DNA of 5,807 nt, from the NCBI GenBank assembly GCA_900551515.1, contig URWH01000130.1:1-5807 (forward strand), read 5' to 3'. Below are positions 1 to 5,666 of the stretch, piece by piece. Source of the DNA: an uncultured Porphyromonadaceae bacterium (GTDB taxonomy: Bacteria; Bacteroidota; Bacteroidia; Bacteroidales; Muribaculaceae). The position numbers and the translations under genes are program-made. Under the pieces are notes generated by a model, which made no database searches, was not told the origin of the DNA, and saw only the letters and a list, made by a program, of their open reading frames with translations. Every line of letters begins with the position of its first letter. Position 1 is the stretch's first letter.

Positions 1-41
1 CCAACGCCACAGATTCGCACTCTCCACTCCCGCCCGCGCCC

Positions 42-49
42 TATATTTG
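42..49 (+). promoter_or_regulatory. Bacteroidota -7 promoter element TATATTTG
   Basis: TATATTTG matches the TAnnTTTG -7 consensus of Bacteroidota housekeeping promoters. It lies 21 bp before the ATG at 71, which would give a short leader of about 15 nt. No convincing TTG element is seen 19-21 bp upstream, where the sequence is C-rich, so only half of the promoter is supported. The element decides the start of the gene: the in-frame TTG at 47 is part of it and would not be transcribed as a start codon. Confidence 0.6.
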
Positions 50-70
50 CACCAAAATCTTTCCCAAACT

Positions 71-613
71 ATGAAAACCACCTTCACACTCGAGCAGGTA
101 AAGCAGCTCCTGACCCTCGCTCCCGAAGAGCAGCAGCAGATCATCGGCTTCAGCGACACGCTCGCCGAAGCTACCGACGAGGAGATCGCTGACTCGACCG
201 TCGGCGACGATGCCCCGGCACTGATCCTCGACATCCACCGTAGCGCCGTTCGCCGCGCCCGCGCAGCCATCTCGCGCCGCAAACGTCGCCTACAGCCCGA
301 GCCCGACGCCGAGCCCGAACGCCTGAGCAACGGCGCACGAAACCGCCTCCAATGGTTCAGTGATACGATCCTCCCGCAGATCGGTCAAATGATTCGCGAA
401 GCCATCTCTAAGGCCAGAAACGCCTTCTCAACCCTCTCGCCCGGCCAGATCGCCGCAGCATCCCGCATGGCCTATAACACCGCCCTCCGGCTCATCCGCC
501 CGCTCTTCGATCAGCTCCTCGCCGATTCCGGGCAGAGTTCCCGCTCCGTCCCCAATAATGCCGACATGATGCGCCGGGACAAACTTTTTGATGCGGCGGT
601 AGAGCGATGCTGA
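71..613 (+). CDS. Unrecognised small charged protein (180 aa)
   Basis: I do not recognise this protein. The ATG at 71 is preferred over the upstream in-frame TTG at 47, because that TTG overlaps a TAnnTTTG promoter element. Visible segments are: a helix-like, Gln/Glu-rich N-terminus (residues about 6-35); an acidic stretch (31-50); a strongly basic stretch rich in Arg/Lys (57-73); a short Pro/Glu/Asp repeat (76-83, PEPDAEPE); and a C-terminal half of likely amphipathic helices (about 92-152) ending in Cys180. There is no signal peptide and no clear membrane segment, so it is probably cytoplasmic. The basic patch could bind nucleic acid or acidic lipid, but that is a guess. Codons end heavily in C (CGC, CTC, GCC), more so than in the downstream genes, which suggests either strong expression or a different origin. 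It appears to be monocistronic: a promoter element precedes it and a hairpin follows 57 bp after the stop. Confidence 0.72.
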   Translation: MKTTFTLEQVKQLLTLAPEEQQQIIGFSDTLAEATDEEIADSTVGDDAPALILDIHRSAVRRARAAISRRKRRLQPEPDAEPERLSNGARNRLQWFSDTILPQIGQMIREAISKARNAFSTLSPGQIAAASRMAYNTALRLIRPLFDQLLADSGQSSRSVPNNADMMRRDKLFDAAVERC

Positions 614-669
614 AGCTCCGCCCGCAGCCCCAAATTAAATGCCTGACGGGGTGGAAGTTGGTAAATTTC

Positions 670-706
670 AGGATAAAAAAGTGTTGCATGCTACGTTTTT
701 TATCCT
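670..706. terminator. Perfect 11-bp inverted repeat, likely bidirectional terminator
   Basis: AGGATAAAAAA (670-680) and TTTTTTATCCT (696-706) are exact reverse complements separated by 15 nt. The hairpin would have its A/T tract at the top of the stem and a run of six T in the 3' arm. It sits 57 bp after the stop of the charged protein and about 70 bp before the -7 element of the MFS gene, which is the right place for a terminator. It is not a textbook intrinsic terminator, since the GC content is low and the T-run lies within the stem rather than after it. The loop contains the 6-bp palindrome GCATGC, so a protein-binding site is an alternative. Confidence 0.5.
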
Positions 707-774
707 TTAGGGGCGCTTCATGGCCGGTCGGCAGCGATATTATTGGGGAGCGCGGGGGTATGCGGAAAAAACTG

Positions 775-782
775 TAAATTTG
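775..782 (+). promoter_or_regulatory. Bacteroidota -7 promoter element TAAATTTG
   Basis: TAAATTTG fits TAnnTTTG and ends 25 bp before the MFS start codon at 808, giving a leader of about 19 nt. The expected TTG element 19-21 bp upstream is not visible; the nearest TTG at 743-745 is too far away. The call therefore rests on the -7 match and its position. Confidence 0.5.
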
Positions 783-807
783 CAGGCGATTTATGATGTT
801 TTGAATT

Positions 808-2001
808 ATGGGTGATATCAAGCTTGAAAAGTTGTGGAACCGGCAATACTGGAAGGTGATGATCTGCAATTTCATGCTGTTTTTTGCGTTCTACCTTCTC
901 ACCCCGCTGCTCCCGCTTTATCTCGATGCTGAATTTGCCGCCGACAAGGACACCATAGGCATCGTGCTGTCGGGATATGTCGTGGCAACATTCCTCGTGC
1001 GCCCTTTCAGCGGTTTTATCGTTGACAGTTTCAACCGCAAGATGGTGCTCACGCTCTGTTTCTTCACTTTCTTCATCTGTTTTGCGGGCTATCCGGGCGC
1101 GTCGACGCTGCTGATGTTTGCCATAGTGCGCACCATGCACGGCATCCCGTTCGGCGCCGCCACGGTGGCCAACTCCACGGTGGCTATCGACGTGCTCCCC
1201 TCGTCGCGCCGTGCCGAAGGTATAGGCTACTACGGCCTGAGCAACAATCTGGCTATGGCCATAGCGCCCTCGGCGGGCATCTATCTCTATAAATACACCG
1301 GCAGCTTTCAGATACTGTTTTGGATAGCGCTGGGCATCGCGTTGGTCGGATTCGTCTGCTCGTCGACGGTGAAGATACCTCAGAAGATGATGCGCAAGTC
1401 GAAGCCGCACATGGATCTCGACCACTTTTTCCTGACGCGGGCGTGGCTCATGGCATTGAACATCAGCCTTTTCGGGCTGTGCTGGGGTGTGATGCAAAAC
1501 TATGTGGCGCTCTACGGCAAGCAGCAGCTCAACATCACCGACGGCACCGGCATCTTCTTTGCCATACTCTCGGCGGGCCTCGTGCTGTCGCGCCTCACCG
1601 GCCACAAGGCGCTGCGTCAGGGCAAGATGACCATGAACTGCACGCAGGGCGTTCTGCTGTCGCTGGCCGGCTATCTGCTGTTTGCGCTGACAATCAACGA
1701 GTACACCTACTATGCCTCAGCATTGCTGATAGGGCTCGGCAACGGCCGCATGTATCCCGCTTTTCTGAACATGTTCATCAAAGTGGCGCGGCACGACCAG
1801 CGCGGAACCGCCAATTCGTCGATACTGATATCGTGGGATCTGGGCATGGGCCTCGGCATCCTCATGGGCGGCGTCGTGGCCGAATATGTCAGCTTTGCGG
1901 CAGCCTTCTGGACCGTGGCCGCCATTCAGGCCGTCGGCGCCCTGATGTTTATACTCTTCACCCGCTTCTTCTACAGCCGCCGAGCCCTCCCCGATGTATG
2001 A
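808..2001 (+). CDS. Major facilitator superfamily (MFS) transporter
   Basis: This is a complete 397-residue inner-membrane transporter of typical MFS length, with hydrophobic segments spaced as expected for 12 helices. The cytoplasmic loop between helices 2 and 3 carries a recognisable MFS motif A: GFIVDSFNRK at residues 69-78, with the key Gly69, Asp73 and Arg77/Lys78. The equivalent loop in the second half (RLTGHKALRQGK) is degenerate, as is common. The late helix 10-11 region (GLGNGRMYP, then RGTANSS and a Gly-rich GMGLGILMGG) fits the drug/sugar efflux-type MFS_1 group. The ATG at 808 starts just before the first helix (about residues 16-37). The substrate cannot be told from sequence; proton-coupled efflux of a small molecule is the usual role in this group. 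The gene stands alone, convergent with the MGMT gene, with a shared hairpin between them. Confidence 0.93.
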   Translation: MGDIKLEKLWNRQYWKVMICNFMLFFAFYLLTPLLPLYLDAEFAADKDTIGIVLSGYVVATFLVRPFSGFIVDSFNRKMVLTLCFFTFFICFAGYPGASTLLMFAIVRTMHGIPFGAATVANSTVAIDVLPSSRRAEGIGYYGLSNNLAMAIAPSAGIYLYKYTGSFQILFWIALGIALVGFVCSSTVKIPQKMMRKSKPHMDLDHFFLTRAWLMALNISLFGLCWGVMQNYVALYGKQQLNITDGTGIFFAILSAGLVLSRLTGHKALRQGKMTMNCTQGVLLSLAGYLLFALTINEYTYYASALLIGLGNGRMYPAFLNMFIKVARHDQRGTANSSILISWDLGMGLGILMGGVVAEYVSFAAAFWTVAAIQAVGALMFILFTRFFYSRRALPDV

Positions 2002-2037
2002 ACAGTCTGCCCGGCCTGTCGGGAGATCAAATACTAC

Positions 2038-2073
2038 AAAAAGCACCGACCCCAGCGTTGGAACCAGTGCTTT
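2038..2073 (-). terminator. Rho-independent-type terminator between convergent genes
   Basis: AAAGCAC (2040-2046) pairs with GTGCTTT (2067-2073), and inside the loop CCA (2052-2054) can pair with TGG (2059-2061). Read on the minus strand, the stem ends in GTGC followed by TTTTT, the classic intrinsic-terminator form. It lies about 70 nt after the MGMT stop codon. On the plus strand it sits 38 nt after the MFS stop, with GTGCTTT in the 3' arm, so it may serve both convergent genes. Confidence 0.65.
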
Positions 2074-2141
2074 GCTGCATTCAGAGGTTGATGTAGCTTC
2101 TCAGCGCGTCGACATATTTCGCCGGGCAACCGCAGGGCGGC

Positions 2142-2654
2142 TCACAAGGCGTTCTCCAGGCGCAACAGATATTCCTTCGCCGCGATACCGCCGCCGTAGC
2201 CGGTGAGCGTGTGGTCGCTGCCGATCACGCGGTGGCATGGCGCAAATATGGATATCGAGTTGGCACCGTTGGCATTAGCCACCGCCCGCACCGCTTTCGG
2301 CATGCCGATACGGCGCGCCATCTCGCCGTAGGATATAGTCTGTCCGAACGGTATGTCAATCAGCGCATTCCACACCTTCTTCTGGAAATCAGTGCCGACA
2401 AATAACAGCGGCACGTCAAACGCCTGCCTGCGTCCGGCGAAATATTCGTCGAGCTGAGCCATGGCGCGGTCGGTCACCGCCGACGTCCCCTCGGCGAAAT
2501 CGGCATCGAGAGCGTGGCGCAGGCGGTTGGCCACAAGGTCGCGGTGCATCTCCACCTGCCAGTCGCAGAGGCACAGCCTGTCGCCGAACGCCCCAAGCAT
2601 CAGCGTCCCGCACGGCGCCTCGTAAATCCGTGTTGTAATCCTATTCACAAACAT
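2142..2654 (-). CDS. Methylated-DNA--protein-cysteine S-methyltransferase (Ogt/MGMT type)
   Basis: This protein repairs O6-alkylguanine (and O4-alkylthymine) in DNA by irreversible transfer of the alkyl group to its own cysteine. It has 170 residues from the chosen start, normal for a stand-alone Ogt/MGMT without the Ada N-terminal domain. The active site PCHRV is present with Cys140 and His141. Glu161 (in AAKEYLL) completes the Cys-His-Glu triad. Arg123 (RAVANANG) sits at the arginine-finger position, 17 residues before the cysteine, and Asn132 sits at the hinge position. The winged-helix segment around SYGEMARRIG is clear, as is the N-terminal domain (APCGTLMLGAFGDRLCLCDW). The ATG at 2654 is preferred; an open extension to an ATG at 2801 adds 49 residues that do not look like the family. 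The gene is on its own, ends toward the MFS gene and has a terminator 70 nt downstream. No clear promoter was found. ogt is the usual symbol for this type, but I do not assign it. Confidence 0.93.
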   Translation of the reverse strand: MFVNRITTRIYEAPCGTLMLGAFGDRLCLCDWQVEMHRDLVANRLRHALDADFAEGTSAVTDRAMAQLDEYFAGRRQAFDVPLLFVGTDFQKKVWNALIDIPFGQTISYGEMARRIGMPKAVRAVANANGANSISIFAPCHRVIGSDHTLTGYGGGIAAKEYLLRLENAL

Positions 2655-2912
2655 AGTCACTATCTCATGACGTTCTGTCGCATCATCGCGCACATGCACG
2701 TATTCATCGTAAAGTTCGGGAAAACACTTGACAGACACAAAAAAAATTGTCCGAAATCGTGTCAATAAATGTGGATTCCCCCCTGCTCCTGCCACCGGCA
2801 ATTCCGTGCCGACTATTCCAGCAGACTATTTGTCGGACATCTTGGTATAATCAGAAAATCAGAAAATAATTGCAACTTTGCCCTAAGAATTATACGCTTT
2901 AAGCGATGCTGC
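2655..2912. other. Gene-poor intergenic stretch, no clear gene
   Basis: Upstream of the MGMT gene I see no convincing coding sequence. The minus frame stays open to 2801, but its translation is unlike MGMT N-termini. The stretch holds an A-run (2739-2746), a C-run (2778-2783), a small GC hairpin (CGGCA 2796-2800 / TGCCG 2807-2811), a tandem repeat of TCAGAAAA (2851-2866) and an 11-bp palindrome CGCTTTAAGCG (2895-2905). GCAACTTTG at 2872-2880 is a near match to a plus-strand -7 element (CA in place of TA), but no TTG is properly spaced upstream. A promoter for the MGMT gene must lie here but could not be pinned down. Confidence 0.45.
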
Positions 2913-3061
2913 TAAGAAACGACTGTTTTAAATGATGCAGATTTGAGAGGATTGTCAGACGGATTTGAGGGAGTGTAGCCGCAGCTATGTGACTGAAGAA
3001 TGAAAAAGGCGCTGACAAAACCTTGTTAAATAAAGTGATATGTATTTTAAACGGTTTCTTA
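2913..3061. repeat. Long imperfect inverted repeat (MITE-like or structured RNA)
   Basis: The two ends of this 149-bp segment are reverse complements in successive blocks. TAAGAAAC (2913-2920) pairs with GTTTCTTA (3054-3061). GTTTTAAAT (2925-2933) pairs with ATTTTAAAC (3044-3052) with one mismatch. The ATTTG...GG block (2941-2950) pairs loosely with CC...AAAT (3021-3032). TTGTCAG (2952-2958) pairs exactly with CTGACAA (3012-3018). Near the centre, TAGC-CGCA-GCTA (2976-2987) makes its own hairpin. The blocks occur in the same order on both arms, which a chance match would rarely give. GATTTGAG is also repeated directly (2939-2946 and 2962-2969). No protein is encoded. It could be a non-autonomous mobile element, a decayed insertion sequence end pair, or a folded leader or small RNA. 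No target-site duplication was evident. Confidence 0.5.
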
Positions 3062-3094
3062 AGGCTTCAAATAAGATAAAAATCCGGTAAGAAT

Positions 3095-3511
3095 ATGGCA
3101 AAGAACTACCCCGGCGGGAAAACAAAAACGCCCGACAAGAACAAATCAAAATACAATCCGAATCACAAACCGGAAAATCTATCGCTCGAAGAATGGCAAA
3201 AAGCATTGCGCATTCAGGTGGCGAAAAAAGAAAACCTCCACATTGACCATGCAAAGAATGTGGATGAAGGCTATTTCACGGTTTTCAATCCCAAAAACGG
3301 GAAAAGCTATTCGGTGGTTTATCGTGGAGGTGCGAGTTCATGAAATTATTGTTCATGCCCCGACTTTCGTACTAACCGATTAGGCACGTGCAAGCATATT
3401 GAGGCGGTGGCTATGGCCAAAAACGGCAGATAAAGCCGGAGGACCTATTGTCTGCCGAATCGGTCAACAGTTTATCTCGACTATAAGGGCAATCGCACGG
3501 TGCGTCTTCGG
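3095..3511 (+). pseudogene. N-terminal remnant of a SWIM zinc-finger / SNF2-family helicase
   Basis: The ATG at 3095 opens an 82-codon frame, and the recognisable protein continues in the same frame past the stop. Residues 1-82 (AKNYPGGKTKTPDKNK, then ENLSLEEWQKALR, then YSVVYRGG) read like the start of the large SNF2-type DEAD/DEAH helicases of Bacteroidales as I recall them. Codon 83 is TGA (3341-3343) where those proteins have Trp. It is followed by NYCSCPDF and GTCKHIEAV, which form a SWIM zinc finger, CxC-x10-CxH (Cys86, Cys88, Cys99, His101). Codon 113 is TAA (3431-3433), and after it VYLDYKGNRTVRLR (codons 126-139) still matches the expected region. Similarity stops near 3511, 16 bp before the end of the EamA gene, so the helicase core (normally several hundred residues more) is missing. 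TGA ends other genes here, so it is not read as Trp. The first part is clearly more A-rich than its neighbours. An 82-aa truncated peptide could still be made, but a function is unlikely. Confidence 0.8.
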
Positions 3512-3527
3512 GCCGGGGGAGGGGAAA

Positions 3528-4442
3528 TCAGCCGCGGCGGGGGTCTTTGGCTTTGCTGATTGTCACGAGCCAGACACCTGAGAATATCAGCACAATAGCC
3601 AGGGCTTTCAGAGGCGTGAACCGGTCAAGTCCCAGGCATATACCGGTCAAGGTGGCCACGATGGGCTGCACGTAGTTGTACATGCCCACCAATGTCGGGC
3701 GCAGATTTTTCTGGCCGATCATTATGCAGACATAGGCTAAGAATGTGGCGCATATCACGACATAAGCTATCCCGCTCCATTCGATTGCCGATATGGCGAG
3801 CCAGTCGGTGGCGACGAGCCATTTTATGCCGGCGGGAAGCCCTACCACAGATGCTGAGAGAAACATCCATTTCATGAGCGTCACCAGAGTGTATTTACGG
3901 ATGAAATTGCGATATAGGGTGAGATAGAGCGCGTAGCTAAGCTGTGCGCAAAGCACTATCACGTCGCCCAACGCCGGATTCGTGCCGTAGGCCCTGACGC
4001 CGCTGCCGGCGATAAGGATGATGGCTCCGGCCGCCCCGGCCGCAATGCCGCCCGCCTTTTTGAGCGTGATCGGTTCGCGCAGGATCAGCCATGCAAGCAG
4101 CATGACCCACATGGGCATAGTGGTCGTGACCAGTGAGGCCTCGCCGGGCGATGTAAGACTTACTCCCAGAATGAAGCATCCCTGATTGAGAAGGATGCCC
4201 AGCATTCCAGCCCCAAAAAGCCGGAGGATATCCCGCCCGGGCACATGCTCTTTCGGAAGGAACAGCGATGTAATCCAGAAAAGCAGAGCCGCTCCGGCCA
4301 CTCTGAAATCAACCATAACCATCGGTGCGACAACGCCTGTTGCAAAGACTATCTTTGCCACAGGCGACATCAGTCCCCACATTACATTGGCAGCCAGCAT
4401 CGCCAGATGACCTTTTGCCTTAGATTTGGTGATCATTGCCAT
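3528..4442 (-). CDS. EamA/DMT-family transporter (10-TM permease)
   Basis: This is a complete 304-residue inner-membrane protein of the drug/metabolite transporter superfamily. It has two tandem EamA repeats of about five helices each (residues about 12-146 and 156-297). The first repeat opens with the typical ANVMWGLMSPVAK (18-30) and ends with the strongly conserved stretch SPGEASLVTTTMPMW followed by REPIT (98-126). The second repeat contains YNYVQPIVATLTG and ends in a last helix around IFSGVWLV, with a short basic tail. Members export amino acids, purine-like metabolites or other small molecules; the substrate here cannot be told. The ATG at 4442 is taken; a second ATG two codons later (4436) is equally possible. 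The gene is divergent from the radical SAM gene, with a -7 element 24 bp upstream, and its 3' end nearly touches the helicase remnant. No terminator hairpin was seen after the stop. Confidence 0.92.
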   Translation of the reverse strand: MAMITKSKAKGHLAMLAANVMWGLMSPVAKIVFATGVVAPMVMVDFRVAGAALLFWITSLFLPKEHVPGRDILRLFGAGMLGILLNQGCFILGVSLTSPGEASLVTTTMPMWVMLLAWLILREPITLKKAGGIAAGAAGAIILIAGSGVRAYGTNPALGDVIVLCAQLSYALYLTLYRNFIRKYTLVTLMKWMFLSASVVGLPAGIKWLVATDWLAISAIEWSGIAYVVICATFLAYVCIMIGQKNLRPTLVGMYNYVQPIVATLTGICLGLDRFTPLKALAIVLIFSGVWLVTISKAKDPRRG

Positions 4443-4465
4443 AACGATTCGTTTTTTTCAGCCTG

Positions 4466-4473
4466 CAAAATTA
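4466..4473 (-). promoter_or_regulatory. Bacteroidota -7 element TAATTTTG (minus strand)
   Basis: On the minus strand TAATTTTG fits TAnnTTTG and lies 23 bp before the EamA transporter ATG, giving a leader of roughly 17 nt. A TTG exists upstream but at about 11 bp rather than 19-21 bp, so the -33 half is weak. Confidence 0.5.
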
Positions 4474-4519
4474 CACAAATTTCGCAAAACCGCCGCGCCC
4501 GGGGATTGGACAGGGCGGG

Positions 4520-4550
4520 TTGCGGGATTGGGGAAAATTGATTAGTTTTG
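4520..4550 (+). promoter_or_regulatory. Bacteroidota promoter TTG-N20-TAGTTTTG
   Basis: TTG at 4520-4522 is followed after exactly 20 bp by TAGTTTTG (4543-4550). This is the best full match in the window to the Bacteroidota promoter form TTG-N19-21-TAnnTTTG. It lies 51 bp before the radical SAM ATG at 4602, so the leader would be about 45 nt. It rules out the in-frame TTG at 4548 as a start, since that codon is inside the -7 element. Confidence 0.65.
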
Positions 4551-4601
4551 TGGAACTGCATTGCGTGCGGGAGGCCGTGTTCATCGTTAAATATTCCAGT
4601 T

Positions 4602-5666
4602 ATGTCAAGCCGTAAGCTCAGAGCAATCAAAAAGATAATCCAACGCACAGATCTCAGTAAAGATCTGGTGCCCTTCGCTTTGAATCTGGTGAAAAATATT
4701 GCCGGAAATTATCGTAAGGATGCCTCACGGGATATTCCCCATCCCGTGACTATATCGCTGGAGTTGACCAACAAGTGCAATCTCCACTGTGTGATGTGTC
4801 CGCGCGAGCATGACTTCGGCAAGCAGATGGACGTCGGAAATATGTCGACGGAGCTGGCTAAAAAGCTGATTGACGAGTCGGTGGTTTACCTTCAGTCGAT
4901 GGGCCTGACCGGATTGGGTGAGACGTTGTTTGCCCGCAACCTTGTAGAGGTGGCCGCCTACGCCAAGAAACGCAAGAAGAGTCTGGCTATTTTCATTTCA
5001 TCGAACGCCAATATGCCGGATTTCATCGAACGGCTGACGCCGGTGCTTCCCTACATCGACACTCTCCAGATTTCGACTGACGGTGTCGGTGAAGGTTATG
5101 AGGAGATTCGCAAAAACGGCAGCTTCGCTCTGCTCGATAAGAACCTGCATGCGGCAGTGCCTCTTGCCCGGGAGCATGGGGTTGATATCATGTTCAACAT
5201 GGTGATAAACAAGCGCAATTTCCGGCAGATGGCCGACGTGATTGACTATGCCGGCCAACTGGGCGTTAAATTTGTGAATTTCAATTATATCAATCTCGCT
5301 TCCGTAACAGCGTTACCGGTAGAATATTATGATTTCTTTACCACTGCCGGGTTCCGTCAGGAGCTTGACAGGGCCAAAGCCACTGCGGCCAAACGTAAGG
5401 AGATCGAGGTTACCGGACTTGATTTCCCCGGTAATCCGGGCATCAGTAAATGCCCGTTGATCTGGGGCGATTTCCAGATTAACTTCGATGGCGAGGTGCC
5501 ACCCTGCTGTGCCAAGCCTTTCTCCAAAGAATATTCGTTTGGCAACGCATCCGAAAAGCCCCTGATGGAGGTGCTCAACAGCGCCAGGGCCAAGGCTTTC
5601 CGCGGCTCGGCAATCCGCGGAATAGCTCCTGATTTCTGCGCCAAATGCCACTTCGTCAAATTATAA
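4602..5666 (+). CDS. Radical SAM protein with reduced SPASM/Twitch-like C-terminus
   Basis: This is a 354-residue cytoplasmic enzyme that should bind a [4Fe-4S] cluster and cleave S-adenosylmethionine to a 5'-deoxyadenosyl radical. The cluster motif is CNLHCVMC (Cys59, Cys63, Cys66; CxxxCxxC), after a first strand TISLELT. GLGE (104-107) takes the place of the SAM-binding GGE motif. The core barrel continues through IFISSNANM, LQISTDG and IMFNMVINKRN. The C-terminus has a SPASM opening, C-x12-G-x4-C (Cys284, Gly298, Cys303, with an extra Cys302), and a final CAKC (Cys346, Cys349) six residues from the end. The usual later SPASM cysteines are absent, so I infer one auxiliary cluster rather than two. 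The ATG at 4602 is chosen from the promoter position. SPASM/Twitch enzymes modify peptides, sugars or cofactors. No precursor peptide or partner gene is visible beside it, so the substrate is unknown. It is transcribed divergently from the EamA transporter. Confidence 0.9.
   Translation: MSSRKLRAIKKIIQRTDLSKDLVPFALNLVKNIAGNYRKDASRDIPHPVTISLELTNKCNLHCVMCPREHDFGKQMDVGNMSTELAKKLIDESVVYLQSMGLTGLGETLFARNLVEVAAYAKKRKKSLAIFISSNANMPDFIERLTPVLPYIDTLQISTDGVGEGYEEIRKNGSFALLDKNLHAAVPLAREHGVDIMFNMVINKRNFRQMADVIDYAGQLGVKFVNFNYINLASVTALPVEYYDFFTTAGFRQELDRAKATAAKRKEIEVTGLDFPGNPGISKCPLIWGDFQINFDGEVPPCCAKPFSKEYSFGNASEKPLMEVLNSARAKAFRGSAIRGIAPDFCAKCHFVKL

Noticed and set aside
47..70. Upstream TTG start adding eight residues to the charged protein
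   Set aside because: The TTG is part of the TATATTTG promoter element, so transcription would begin downstream of it; the ATG at 71 is the sensible start.
718..1605. Long open frame (295 codons) antisense to the MFS gene
   Set aside because: Its translation is rich in His, Arg and Glu with no recognisable domain; it is the GC-driven shadow of the MFS coding strand.
1320..2096. 258-codon plus-strand frame overlapping the MFS gene
   Set aside because: Arg/His/Ala-rich low-information translation within a clear membrane-protein gene; a shadow frame.
2081..2150. Minus-strand frame after the MGMT reading CGCPAKYVDALRSYINL before a stop
   Set aside because: It looks mildly protein-like, but it has no start codon and overlaps the MGMT 3' end in another frame; too short to support.
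2715..2765. Interleaved short inverted repeats TTCGG/CCGAA and TTGACA/TGTCAA
   Set aside because: Arms of only 5-6 bp with 26-31 bp spacing that cross each other; chance matches at this length are expected.
2655..2801. 49-residue N-terminal extension of the MGMT up to an ATG at 2801
   Set aside because: The extension has no resemblance to MGMT N-termini, and family similarity begins right after the ATG at 2654.
2985..3254. 89-codon minus-strand frame over the inverted repeat and helicase remnant
   Set aside because: It crosses the palindromic element and runs antisense to recognisable SWIM/SNF2 coding; there is no domain-like content.
3341..3343. TGA as selenocysteine or reassigned Trp codon
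   Set aside because: TGA terminates the charged protein, MFS, MGMT and EamA genes here, a second stop (TAA) follows in the same frame, and the rest of the helicase is missing, so decay is the simpler reading.
4548..4601. TTG start adding 18 residues (with a Cys-rich CIACGRPC) to the radical SAM protein
   Set aside because: The TTG lies within the -7 element of a well-formed promoter (TTG-N20-TAGTTTTG), so the Cys-rich extension is unlikely to be translated.
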